Assembly (NCBI GenBank): GCA_016703765.1
Contig: JADJBL010000045.1
Span: forward strand, 1-64,000
Direction of reading: 5' to 3'
From: Saprospirales bacterium
Lineage (GTDB): Bacteria > Bacteroidota > Bacteroidia > Chitinophagales > Saprospiraceae
DNA length: 64,000 bases
Below, piece after piece: positions 53,005-60,550 of the stretch (position 1 is its first letter; each line of letters begins with the position of its first letter). A program made the translations under genes and the position numbers. Below the pieces are notes generated by a model that was not told the DNA's origin, did not search any database, and saw only the letters and a list, made by a program, of their open reading frames with translations.

Positions 53005-54030
53005 CTAATCCTTTTCCTTCTTCTTCTCTTCCTCCTTCTTCTCGTCCCTCTCCTCTTTTTCCTTCATCTTCTTCGCCAGGGCTTTCTCCTCCATGGCCTC
53101 GAATGCTTTGATGATCTCCTTCACCAGGCGGTGGCGCACCACGTCTTCGGGGGTGAGGTAGACCGTCGAGATCCCTTCGAGGTTGTCGAGGAGGTCGATG
53201 CATTTGCGGAGGCCCGACTGCTGGGTAAAGGGAAGATCCACCTGGGAAAGGTCGCCCGTGATGATGGCCTTGGCGGAGGGGCCGAGGCGGGTCAGGAACA
53301 TTTTCAGCTGAAGGGTGGTGGCGTTTTGCGCCTCGTCGAGGATGATAAACGCATTGTCGAGCGTGCGCCCGCGCATGAAAGCCAGCGGAGCGATCTCGAT
53401 GATGCGGTTTTCCATGAAAAACTTGAGCTTGTCGACCGGAAACATGTCGTCGAGTGCGTCGTAGAGGGGGCGCAGGTAGGGGTCGATCTTTTCCTTGAGG
53501 TCGCCCGGAAGGAAGCCGAGGCTTTCGCCGGCCTCCACCGCAGGGCGGGTGAGGATGATCTTTTTGACGAGCTGGTTCTTCAGGGCGCGCACGGCGATAG
53601 CCACGGCGGTATAGGTTTTACCCGTACCGGCAGGGCCCACGGCAAACACGATGTCGTTTTTTTCCGTGGCATGGACCATGAGTTTCTGGTTGGGCGTCTT
53701 GGCCCGAATCTCCTTGCCGTTGCGCCCATGCACGATGAGGTCGGCCGAACCGTTGTTCAAGCGGGTTTCGAACGGGTTCTCGCCGTCGAGCAAATCGCGG
53801 ACGGTATCCACGCTCAACTCCTGGTTTTCCTTGAGCAAGCGGACCATGAGCTCGAATTTAGCCTTGGCCTTTTGCGTGAATTTTTTATCTCCGGAAAGCT
53901 TGAGATTGTGTCCCCGCGCGGTGATGGATATCTCGGGGAAGGCTTCTTTTAGGAGTTTTAGCTTGACGTTGTTCTCCCCATACAGGGCAACCGGATCTAC
54001 TCCTTCAATGGTTAAAATGATTTCACTCAA
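53005..54030 (-). CDS. PhoH family ATPase
   Basis: 341 residues. An N-terminal KH-like domain (about 5-95), then the PhoH ATPase with Walker A GPAGTGKT (132-139), LTRPAVEAGESLGFLPGDLKEKIDPYLRPLYDAL and Walker B FIILDEAQN. The C-terminus is highly charged (KKMKEKEERDEKKEEEKKKEKD). Linked to RNA processing and stress; in many bacteria near ybeY. Good length and motifs. Confidence 0.92.
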   Translation of the reverse strand: MSEIILTIEGVDPVALYGENNVKLKLLKEAFPEISITARGHNLKLSGDKKFTQKAKAKFELMVRLLKENQELSVDTVRDLLDGENPFETRLNNGSADLIVHGRNGKEIRAKTPNQKLMVHATEKNDIVFAVGPAGTGKTYTAVAIAVRALKNQLVKKIILTRPAVEAGESLGFLPGDLKEKIDPYLRPLYDALDDMFPVDKLKFFMENRIIEIAPLAFMRGRTLDNAFIILDEAQNATTLQLKMFLTRLGPSAKAIITGDLSQVDLPFTQQSGLRKCIDLLDNLEGISTVYLTPEDVVRHRLVKEIIKAFEAMEEKALAKKMKEKEERDEKKEEEKKKEKD

Positions 54031-54138
54031 AATACGGGTTCCTTCTTAATGTTTGGTAATAAAGCGGATTCAACGGGAAAACCTATTTTTGTACTGGAAA
54101 GTTTCCGGACCTTAGGCCTGACCGTTCTTTTTTCGAAA

Positions 54139-54146
54139 CAAATATA
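54139..54146 (-). promoter_or_regulatory. Possible -7 box for phoH
   Basis: TATATTTG on the minus strand, 109 nt before the PhoH start. A further similar box TATTTTTG (plus strand, 54084-54091) could serve the SAM hydrolase gene at 54168. Confidence 0.3.
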
Positions 54147-54167
54147 GCGAAGATTTTATCCACTACC

Positions 54168-54935
54168 ATGACCCTTGTGACCCTAACTACCGACCTCGGC
54201 GAACAGGACTACTATGCAGGCGCCCTGAAAGGCGCTATTCTCCAACAGTGCCCGGGCGCTCAATTGGTCGATATCACCCATGCGATCCCCAGCCACGATA
54301 TGGTCCGGGGAGCCTTTATCCTGAAGAATGCTTACCCCCATTTTCCCGAAGGGTCCATCCACCTGGTCAACGTGCATAACTTCTATGCCGCCGAACGCCG
54401 CCTGTTGGCTATTCTTCACCAGGGGCACTATTTCCTGGGACCCGACAACGGCATCTTTTCCCTCGTATTCGACCAGCAACCGAAACAGGCCCGAATCTTG
54501 CCGGACGACGGAACAGGACTGCTTTCTCACCAGGAAGTGCTGGCACGCGCCATCGCCCATCTGGCTGGGGGAACGCCGTTGGAAGAACTGGGCGAACCCC
54601 TGAATAGCATTTCCGAACGAATCCATCTCCGGCCGGTGGTCAGTGCGTCCCAGATCCGCGGCACGGTGGTCCATGTAGACAAATTTGAAAATGTGATCGT
54701 CAACATCACCCGGGAGTTGTTCGAGCAGGTTCGAAAGGGTCGAAATTTTGCGCTCTATTTCAAGCGCCACGAGCCGATCACCGAGTTGAGCGCCCAATAC
54801 TGCGAGGTGCCGATGGGGGAGGTGCTCTGCCTGTTCAATTCAGCCGGCTACCTGGAGATCGCCATCCACATGGGCAAAGCCGCCGGATTGCTGGGGCTGG
54901 CAGTAGATGATGCGGTGAGGATCGACTTTATTTAA
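54168..54935 (+). CDS. SAM hydroxide adenosyltransferase (SAM hydrolase, DUF62)
   Basis: 255 residues. TLTTDLGEQDYYAGALKGAIL, VDITHAIPSHDMVRGAFIL, HLVNVHNF and GPDNGIFSLVF are the DUF62 signatures; the C-terminal domain keeps VDKFENVIVNI. Such enzymes cleave SAM to adenosine and methionine, relatives of the fluorinase and chlorinase. No halide pocket can be judged by eye, so hydrolysis is the default assumption. Plus strand, head-to-head with PhoH. Confidence 0.9.
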   Translation: MTLVTLTTDLGEQDYYAGALKGAILQQCPGAQLVDITHAIPSHDMVRGAFILKNAYPHFPEGSIHLVNVHNFYAAERRLLAILHQGHYFLGPDNGIFSLVFDQQPKQARILPDDGTGLLSHQEVLARAIAHLAGGTPLEELGEPLNSISERIHLRPVVSASQIRGTVVHVDKFENVIVNITRELFEQVRKGRNFALYFKRHEPITELSAQYCEVPMGEVLCLFNSAGYLEIAIHMGKAAGLLGLAVDDAVRIDFI

Positions 54936-55019
54936 TGGTTTAGAAGGTTTAAAAAGTTTAGAAGGTTTAGTTTTTAACTGCCTAAACCTCCTAAACTTTT
55001 CTAAACTCCCTAAACCATT
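54934..55019. repeat. Word-repeat palindrome (GTTTAGnnG type, copy 2)
   Basis: Arms AATGGTTTAGAAGG..GTTTAGAAGGTTTAG and CTAAACCTCCTAAAC..CTAAACCATT, about 36 nt each with four word copies. The left end overlaps the last two bases of the SAM hydrolase stop codon; the right end is 5 nt before the next ATG. Same word and period 9 as copies 1 and 3. Confidence 0.85.
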
Positions 55020-55023
55020 GAAA

Positions 55024-55323
55024 ATGTTAAAGCGCATCGTCAAACTTACCTTTCATCCTCAGCTAGTGACCGAATTCCTGGCCCTCTTCGAGGATACCAA
55101 GGACCGGATACGGCATTTCCCGGGCTGCCTTCATTTGGAATTGCTGCAGGAGGCGGGTCGCCCCGCTGTTTTCTTTACCTTTAGTATCTGGCAGGACGAG
55201 GCGGCGTTAAACGCCTATCGCGATTCGGAATTGTTTCAGGACACCTGGGCGAGGACCAAGGCCCTCTTTCGCGACAAGCCGGAGGCCTGGAGTTTAGATA
55301 CCGTTTCCGAAGCAGCTGATTAA
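55024..55323 (+). CDS. Antibiotic biosynthesis monooxygenase-like (ABM) domain protein
   Basis: 99 residues from ATG 55024 (MLKRIVKLTFHPQLVTEFLALFEDTKDRIRHFPGCLHLELLQE). A ferredoxin-like fold with TFSIWQDEAALNAYRDSELFQDTW is the ABM pattern. Members are heme or quinol oxygenases, but many small ones are unknown. It lies 5 nt from aroB's start (55329) and is probably co-transcribed; no functional link is evident. Confidence 0.82.
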   Translation: MLKRIVKLTFHPQLVTEFLALFEDTKDRIRHFPGCLHLELLQEAGRPAVFFTFSIWQDEAALNAYRDSELFQDTWARTKALFRDKPEAWSLDTVSEAAD

Positions 55324-55328
55324 CCAAT

Positions 55329-56357
55329 ATGAACGAAACCATTTCCCTGCCCCATTACTCCATATTTTTCATCCCTCAGTTGGAGGCAATCCGCGAATGG
55401 CTGGCCGCTCGCGCGTATTCCAGGGTAGCGATATTGGTGGATGAAAACACGGTGAAACATTGCTGGCCGCAGCTCTCCACTCTTTTGGACGATCCCCTCC
55501 TGATCGAAATACCCTCCGGCGAATCGCACAAAAACCTGGAAACCTGCCATCATATCTGGCAGCAGATGCTGGAGGGCGGACTCGACCGTAAATCAGCGCT
55601 CCTGAACCTCGGCGGGGGCGTGATCGGAGATATGGGCGGGTTTTGCGCCGCTACCTTCATGCGGGGCATCGATTTCGTCCAAATCCCCACGACCCTCCTG
55701 GCCCAGGTCGATGCCTCGGTGGGGGGCAAGCTCGGGATAGATTTTCAGCATTACAAAAATATGGTGGGCCTGTTTGTCGATCCGCAGGCGGTTTTCATAT
55801 TCCTCCCATTCCTCGAAACCCTTCCCGCCCGGGAATTGCGCAGCGGCTACGCAGAGGTGATCAAGCATGCGCTCATTGGCGATGCCGGGTTGTGGGAGCA
55901 ATTGCTGGCACACACCGACCCCGCCACCGTGGATTGGGAAACCGTTTTGCCTCGCGCATTGATGGTAAAAAAGCGAATCGTCGAGGCCGACCCTCTGGAA
56001 ACCGGACTTCGCCAGGTACTCAACTTCGGACATACGGTAGGGCATGCCATCGAAACATGGGCTTTATCCCATGGCCTGGATTTGCTACACGGGGAAGCCG
56101 TCGCCCAGGGTATGATCGCCGAGACCCGGCTTTCGCATCAATACGCCGGCTTGTCCAAAACAGATATGGACCGGATCATTTCATTTTTGGAAATAGCGTT
56201 TCCCCACGTTTCCCCGGCGCCGGAAGCCGAATTGAATGCCATCATGCAGAAGGATAAGAAAAATCTGAAGGGACAGATCAGGATGGCGCTGCTGGAAGGA
56301 GTAGGGAAGTATGGTGTGGACAACCAGACCCCGGACATCGCCCTATTTCTTCCCTGA
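55329..56357 (+). CDS. aroB: 3-Dehydroquinate synthase
   Basis: 342 residues. Second step of the shikimate pathway. NAD-binding and zinc motifs: LNLGGGVIGDMGGFCAATFMRG, IPTTLLAQVDASVGGKLGIDF, HALIGD, and LNFGHTVGHAIE with zinc histidines, plus LLHGEAVAQGM. Length normal. The 3' end overlaps the convergent hypothetical gene by about 15 nt (56343-56357). Confidence 0.96.
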   Translation: MNETISLPHYSIFFIPQLEAIREWLAARAYSRVAILVDENTVKHCWPQLSTLLDDPLLIEIPSGESHKNLETCHHIWQQMLEGGLDRKSALLNLGGGVIGDMGGFCAATFMRGIDFVQIPTTLLAQVDASVGGKLGIDFQHYKNMVGLFVDPQAVFIFLPFLETLPARELRSGYAEVIKHALIGDAGLWEQLLAHTDPATVDWETVLPRALMVKKRIVEADPLETGLRQVLNFGHTVGHAIETWALSHGLDLLHGEAVAQGMIAETRLSHQYAGLSKTDMDRIISFLEIAFPHVSPAPEAELNAIMQKDKKNLKGQIRMALLEGVGKYGVDNQTPDIALFLP

Positions 56358-57886
56358 ACAAACTTCCGGCTGCTCCCCCATTTGGTATTCTTTCATTAAT
56401 TCTTCCAGCCTTTCTTCATAAGGGCCGGGCGATGTTTCTACCTGGGCTAGCTCCAGCAGCAAATCATAGCGGCAATCCCATACCTTGACTCGCAAATTCT
56501 GAATCTGGCATTCCAGCTCCTCTGAAAATTCGAACTCAATAGTTTCGTGAAGCGTTTCAATTTTCTCCAGAGTCCGGTATCCATCCTCACAGTCGCCGGT
56601 AAGCCCTTTAATGGTCCAGTCCTTGACCAACTGAATGTTGTCGCAATAATGATCCGTCGATTGGAAACTCTCCACAAGAGAGCCGCCCTGGGCGACGAAC
56701 TTACTCCACAACCTTTCAATTTTCAATCCATTGGACCGGTATTGTTTGGTTAAGGCTGACAGTTCATTGATTTTGGTCATCGTTATTTCCTCCAAATCCG
56801 GTTCCTCCGAATTGTAAAGGGAGTCGATTTTATGAAGCATCTCCTCTCCCATTTCGCAGACAAAAACAAAACCATCCATAATATAAGCCCGGATCAAGGG
56901 CTCTACACTACAGTACTGATAGCCATATTTGCCAAGGTGCCTCACCTTGTTGTCCGGAATAAAGCTTGCCCAGGCCTCATTCAAGGCAGAAAGGCCGCCG
57001 TCGTTTTGTTCAACCGCCGCTTGGAGTTCCTCCACTTTTTCCTCCAGCTCCCCCTCGGGAGCGACGCCGCTATCGGCTTCCAATTCCGCAATTTTTTCAA
57101 GCGTTTCCGGGCCTGAATCGCACAGATCCAATACGCCATTTAATACAAGTTCCTTCATATTTGGAATGGGGTAACAGGGAAAAAGGGGCAATTCGATGTC
57201 AAAGCCGGGCGAAACGCCTGTTTTGATATAAGTCTTCCAGGCAATATCCAGTTTTGATATGCCCTTAAACATCGATTTCATCTTAGCCGCCTCTGATGCC
57301 AATCCTTCGACATCCTCCGTGCGCAAGGTGGTTCTTTCAATTAATTTGAGGGTGCGATTTTCAAAAATATCCTTTGATCCGGAAATATCCCCCTGGCAAA
57401 AACGAGTATAAGCGGTCATGTAGGAATACTTCGCCAGCGTTCTTTTTCACAGACCGATTTAGCTGCCGGGACTGCTTCCAATTCTTCCGCCGTGACTTCT
57501 TTTGTTTGCAAAAACCGTTTCCAGATCGCATCCATGCTATGATAGGATTCGATCTTTGTTTGCAGCTCTTCCATTTTACCAACAAATCCCGGAACCGACT
57601 CAAGCACTTCGGTATCTATCTTCTGGGTTTCTGCCATCAAACTTTCAGCGTCGAGCTGATTGCTTTGGCAAAAACAAGTATTGGCATTCATTAATAAATA
57701 TTTGGCGTAATCCGGCTGGTTGTAAACCTTGTCGGGCTTGACCAATTCGCTCATGTTGGAAATTTTGTCGTTTTCCAAAAATTCCTTCCAGGTTTCGTCA
57801 AAGTTGACGGTCTGGGCAAAAGCGTTGCTGGTAATGAAAAAGAAGGGAGCTAAGAGGCAATAGGAAAAACAGCTTGTTCTCATCAT
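56343..57886 (-). CDS. Secreted protein of five ~88-residue repeats, frame broken once
   Basis: Two minus frames (57886-57416 and 57419-56343) are one protein: the first ends in VCEKE and the second resumes as TLAKYSYMTAYTRFCQGD, matching repeat 1 (YAKYLLMNANTCFCQ). One extra T in the TTTTT run 57443-57447 joins them (about 513 residues). Signal peptide (LAPFFFITSNAFAQ). Five repeats of about 85-95 residues each open with W-x-x-(F/Y)-(L/I/V), e.g. TWKEFL, IWKRFL, AWKTYI, AWASFI and LWSKFV, carry one or two central cysteines (FCQ, LCD, FVCE, GDC) and end in an L..KI..L helix. No known family recognised; helical solenoid is likely. Confidence 0.8.
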
Positions 57887-57923
57887 GGTTGGAACTTTAA
57901 AGTGGGGTTGATTTCGGCGGAGA

Positions 57924-58343
57924 TCAGGGGGTGGGCTGCTCCTCTGTTTCCTCTTCTGACAGCAGGTTGCGGTCCATCAGGTACTGAAACCACTTCAGCA
58001 CTTTTTTGATATCGCTGATCTTGACGCGGTCTTCGTCGTGTTCGGGGAAAACGGCTTTGAAATAGGCGCGGGAAGCCTCGGGCGAGGCATTGGCATCGAT
58101 CAGCGGGTGCTGTTCCAACGCAGCTTTGATCTTGTCGAAAACCTTGCCCAGTTCGATGGAGTCCTCCTCCGTCGTGGTGAATATGGCGATCGACTCCAAT
58201 GGGGAAAACTGGTGGCTCCGCGACGGCGCAAATTTCCGCTTGCCCGAATCCAGGTCCTCGATGATCAATCCATTGCTGCGGTTGCCCGCGATGCGAAACA
58301 GCCCCGGAAGGCCGGAGACGGATACGATGTCTTTTAGGTTCAT
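57924..58343 (-). CDS. DUF5606-like Bacteroidota protein
   Basis: 139 residues from MNLKDIVSVSGLPGLFRIAGNR (58343). This N-terminus and GLIIEDLDSGKRKFAPSRSHQFSPLESIAIFT are the DUF5606 signature; the C-terminal half (DASPEASRAYFKAVFPEHDEDRVKISDIKKVLKWFQYL) is the companion domain usually found with it. Longer upstream ORF runs into a word-repeat palindrome and is rejected. Function unknown. Downstream of the E1 gene on the minus strand, separated by the palindrome, so probably its own unit. Confidence 0.85.
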   Translation of the reverse strand: MNLKDIVSVSGLPGLFRIAGNRSNGLIIEDLDSGKRKFAPSRSHQFSPLESIAIFTTTEEDSIELGKVFDKIKAALEQHPLIDANASPEASRAYFKAVFPEHDEDRVKISDIKKVLKWFQYLMDRNLLSEEETEEQPTP

Positions 58344-58354
58344 TCCTTTGAAAA

Positions 58355-58433
58355 GTTTAGATAGTTTAGCGGGTTTAGGAGGTTTAGAAGGGCAGAATAC
58401 TAAACCTTCTAAACTCTCTAAACGTCCTAAACC
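58355..58433. repeat. Word-repeat palindrome (GTTTAGnnG type, copy 3)
   Basis: Left arm AGTTTAGATAGTTTAGCGGG then GTTTAGGAGGTTTAGAAGG; right arm CTAAACCTTCTAAACTCTC then TAAACGTCCTAAACC. Word GTTTAGnnG, period 9, four copies per arm. It begins 5 nt after the fused E1 stop (58438, minus strand), and lies upstream of the DUF5606 start. Confidence 0.85.
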
Positions 58434-58437
58434 AGAT

Positions 58438-60438
58438 TTAATATTCCACAATCTTCTTCAGCCCTTCCTTAAAACGCCCGGCGGGCAAAAACTGCTTCTC
58501 CAGTTCGGCGGAAAAGGGAACCGGACTGTCTAAGCCGGCGATGCGCATCACGGGGGCGTCGAGGTGTTCGAAAAGGTGTTCGGAAATATAGGCCGAGAGC
58601 TCCGCGCCGATCCCGCCGAGGAGGGTGTCTTCGTGGAGGATGATGACGCGGTTGGTCTTCCCGACCGTAGCGGCAATGGCCTCGTAATCGAGCGGGAGGA
58701 GGGTCCGGAGGTCGAGGATTTCGGCGTCGATGCCGAGCTCTTCGACGGCCTGAAGGGCCCAATGAACGCCCATTCCGTAAGTCAGCACGGATACGGCCCG
58801 GCCTTCGCGCGCGATGCGGGCTTTGCCGATCTCCACGGTGTAATAATCGTCGAACACTTCCTCGTGGTTGCTCCTGTAAAGAGCTTTGTGTTCGAAGAAC
58901 ATGACCGGGTTGGGGTCCTCGAAGGCTGCGATGAGGAGCCCTTTGGCGTCCTGGGGATTGGAGGGGTACAGTATTTTCAGGCCCGGGGTGTGAAAAAACC
59001 AGGCCTCGTTGCTTTGCGAATGAAAGGGTCCTGCACCCACGCCCGCGCCCGTAGGCATGCGGATGACCACGTCGGCGTTTTGTCCCCAGCGGTAGTGTAT
59101 TTTGGCCAGGTTGTTGACGATCTGGTTGAATCCGCAGGTGACGAAGTCGGCAAACTGCATTTCGACCATGGATTTAAAGCCCTTCATGCTCAAGCCCAAT
59201 CCGATGCCGATGATAGCGCTCTCGCACAGAGGGGTGTTTCGCACCCGCTCGCGGCCGAACTCCTCCACAAAACCCTGGGTGATCTTGAACACCCCACCGT
59301 ATTCGGCGATGTCCTGCCCCATGAGGATGAGGTTGTCGTGTTTTCGCATGGCGAGCCGCATGCCGTCGGAGATGGCGTCGATCATGCGTTTTTCGCTCCG
59401 GGTCTGGCTTTTCGGAGCGAGGGCTTTTTGTTCATGCGGAGCGTAAATATCCGCCAATTCGGTCTCGATATTCGCTTCCACAGCCGGCTCTTTCATGGCG
59501 ATCTGCCAGCAGCGGTCGATCTCCTGTTTGATGTCCAGGCGTATGCGCTTCATTTCCTCTTCGGAAAGGACGCCCGTTTCTAACAGATAATTTTCGTAAG
59601 TGACAACAGGGTCCTTGGTGGCCCATTGTTCGATCAGTTCTTTGGGCACGTATTTGACGCCGGAGGCCTCCTCGTGTCCCCGCATCCGGAAGGTCATGCA
59701 TTCGATGAGCACGGGCTCCGGATGTTTGCGCATGGCCTCGGCCGTTTCGCGGATGGTGCGGTACACCTCCAGGATATTGTTGCCGTCGATGACGATCGAT
59801 TTCATGCCGTAACCCGCCGCCCGGTCGGCGATCTGGGCGCAGCGGAACTGTTCGTTGCTGGGCGTGGAAAGGCCGTAGCCGTTGTTTTCGATGAGAAAAA
59901 TGACGGGCAATTGCCACACGGCGGCAGTATTGAGCGCTTCGTGAAACTCGCCCTCGCTGGTTCCCCCGTCGCCGGAAAAGGCCAGCGACACGCGGCCTTC
60001 TTTTTTCAATTTGTGGGCGAGCGCCACTCCGGCGGCCAGCGACAGCTGCGGTCCCAGATGGGAAATCATGCCGACGATATGGTAGTCCATAGCCCCGAAG
60101 TGAAAGGAGCGCTCCCGGCCCTTGGAAAAACCGAGGGCTTTGCCCTGCCACTGGCAAAAAAGCCTTTCCAGCGGCGCCTCTCGCACGGTGAACACCCCGA
60201 GGTTGCGGTGCAGGGTAAAGATGACCTCATCCGGAAGCAATGCAGCGGCCGCGCCTACGGAAGGGGCTTCCTGGCCGATGCCGGAAAACCATTTGCTCAC
60301 CTGGCCCTGGCGGAGCAGGAGGAGCATTTTTTCTTCTACGAGACGGGGTTTGACCAATTGGCGGTAAAGACTCAGGAGGGTTTCGTCCGGAAATTTGCCG
60401 CGATCGAAGTTTATAGGAGTAGTTGCGTTGACAACCAT
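58438..60438 (-). CDS. Fused alpha/beta E1 component of a 2-oxoacid dehydrogenase
   Basis: 666 residues. Residues about 1-320 are the alpha part with the TPP motif GDGGTSEGEFHEALNTAAVWQLPVIFLIENNGYG; residues about 350-666 are the beta part (MIDAISDGMRLAMRKHDNLILMGQDIAEYGGVF, PLCESAIIGIGLGLSMKG, HEDTLLGGIGAELSA). In many bacteria these are two genes (PdhA/PdhB or BkdA/BkdB). The natural fusion is frequent in Bacteroidota, where it is usually annotated as 2-oxoisovalerate or pyruvate dehydrogenase E1. Branched-chain substrates fit best but are not proven. No E2/E3 next to it. ATG 60438 with a TACATTTG box upstream. Confidence 0.9.
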   Translation of the reverse strand: MVVNATTPINFDRGKFPDETLLSLYRQLVKPRLVEEKMLLLLRQGQVSKWFSGIGQEAPSVGAAAALLPDEVIFTLHRNLGVFTVREAPLERLFCQWQGKALGFSKGRERSFHFGAMDYHIVGMISHLGPQLSLAAGVALAHKLKKEGRVSLAFSGDGGTSEGEFHEALNTAAVWQLPVIFLIENNGYGLSTPSNEQFRCAQIADRAAGYGMKSIVIDGNNILEVYRTIRETAEAMRKHPEPVLIECMTFRMRGHEEASGVKYVPKELIEQWATKDPVVTYENYLLETGVLSEEEMKRIRLDIKQEIDRCWQIAMKEPAVEANIETELADIYAPHEQKALAPKSQTRSEKRMIDAISDGMRLAMRKHDNLILMGQDIAEYGGVFKITQGFVEEFGRERVRNTPLCESAIIGIGLGLSMKGFKSMVEMQFADFVTCGFNQIVNNLAKIHYRWGQNADVVIRMPTGAGVGAGPFHSQSNEAWFFHTPGLKILYPSNPQDAKGLLIAAFEDPNPVMFFEHKALYRSNHEEVFDDYYTVEIGKARIAREGRAVSVLTYGMGVHWALQAVEELGIDAEILDLRTLLPLDYEAIAATVGKTNRVIILHEDTLLGGIGAELSAYISEHLFEHLDAPVMRIAGLDSPVPFSAELEKQFLPAGRFKEGLKKIVEY

Positions 60439-60484
60439 ACAAAAACAATTCGGTTAGGGAACGCTAAAAAAGCTTTTTCCGGTG

Positions 60485-60492
60485 CAAATGTA
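60485..60492 (-). promoter_or_regulatory. -7 box for the fused E1 gene
   Basis: TACATTTG on the minus strand, 47 nt before ATG 60438. Close match to TAnnTTTG; no -33 TTTG found. Confidence 0.45.
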
Positions 60493-60550
60493 AGAGAAAT
60501 CCGGCGACGGCTTGCTATCTTTACCTTGTTTTGAGACAATCCTCTCCATT

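Noticed and set aside
52982-53203. Upstream extension of the dienelactone hydrolase
   Set aside because: Arg/Glu/Pro-rich residues antisense to the start of PhoH; the lipoprotein signal begins at 52981.
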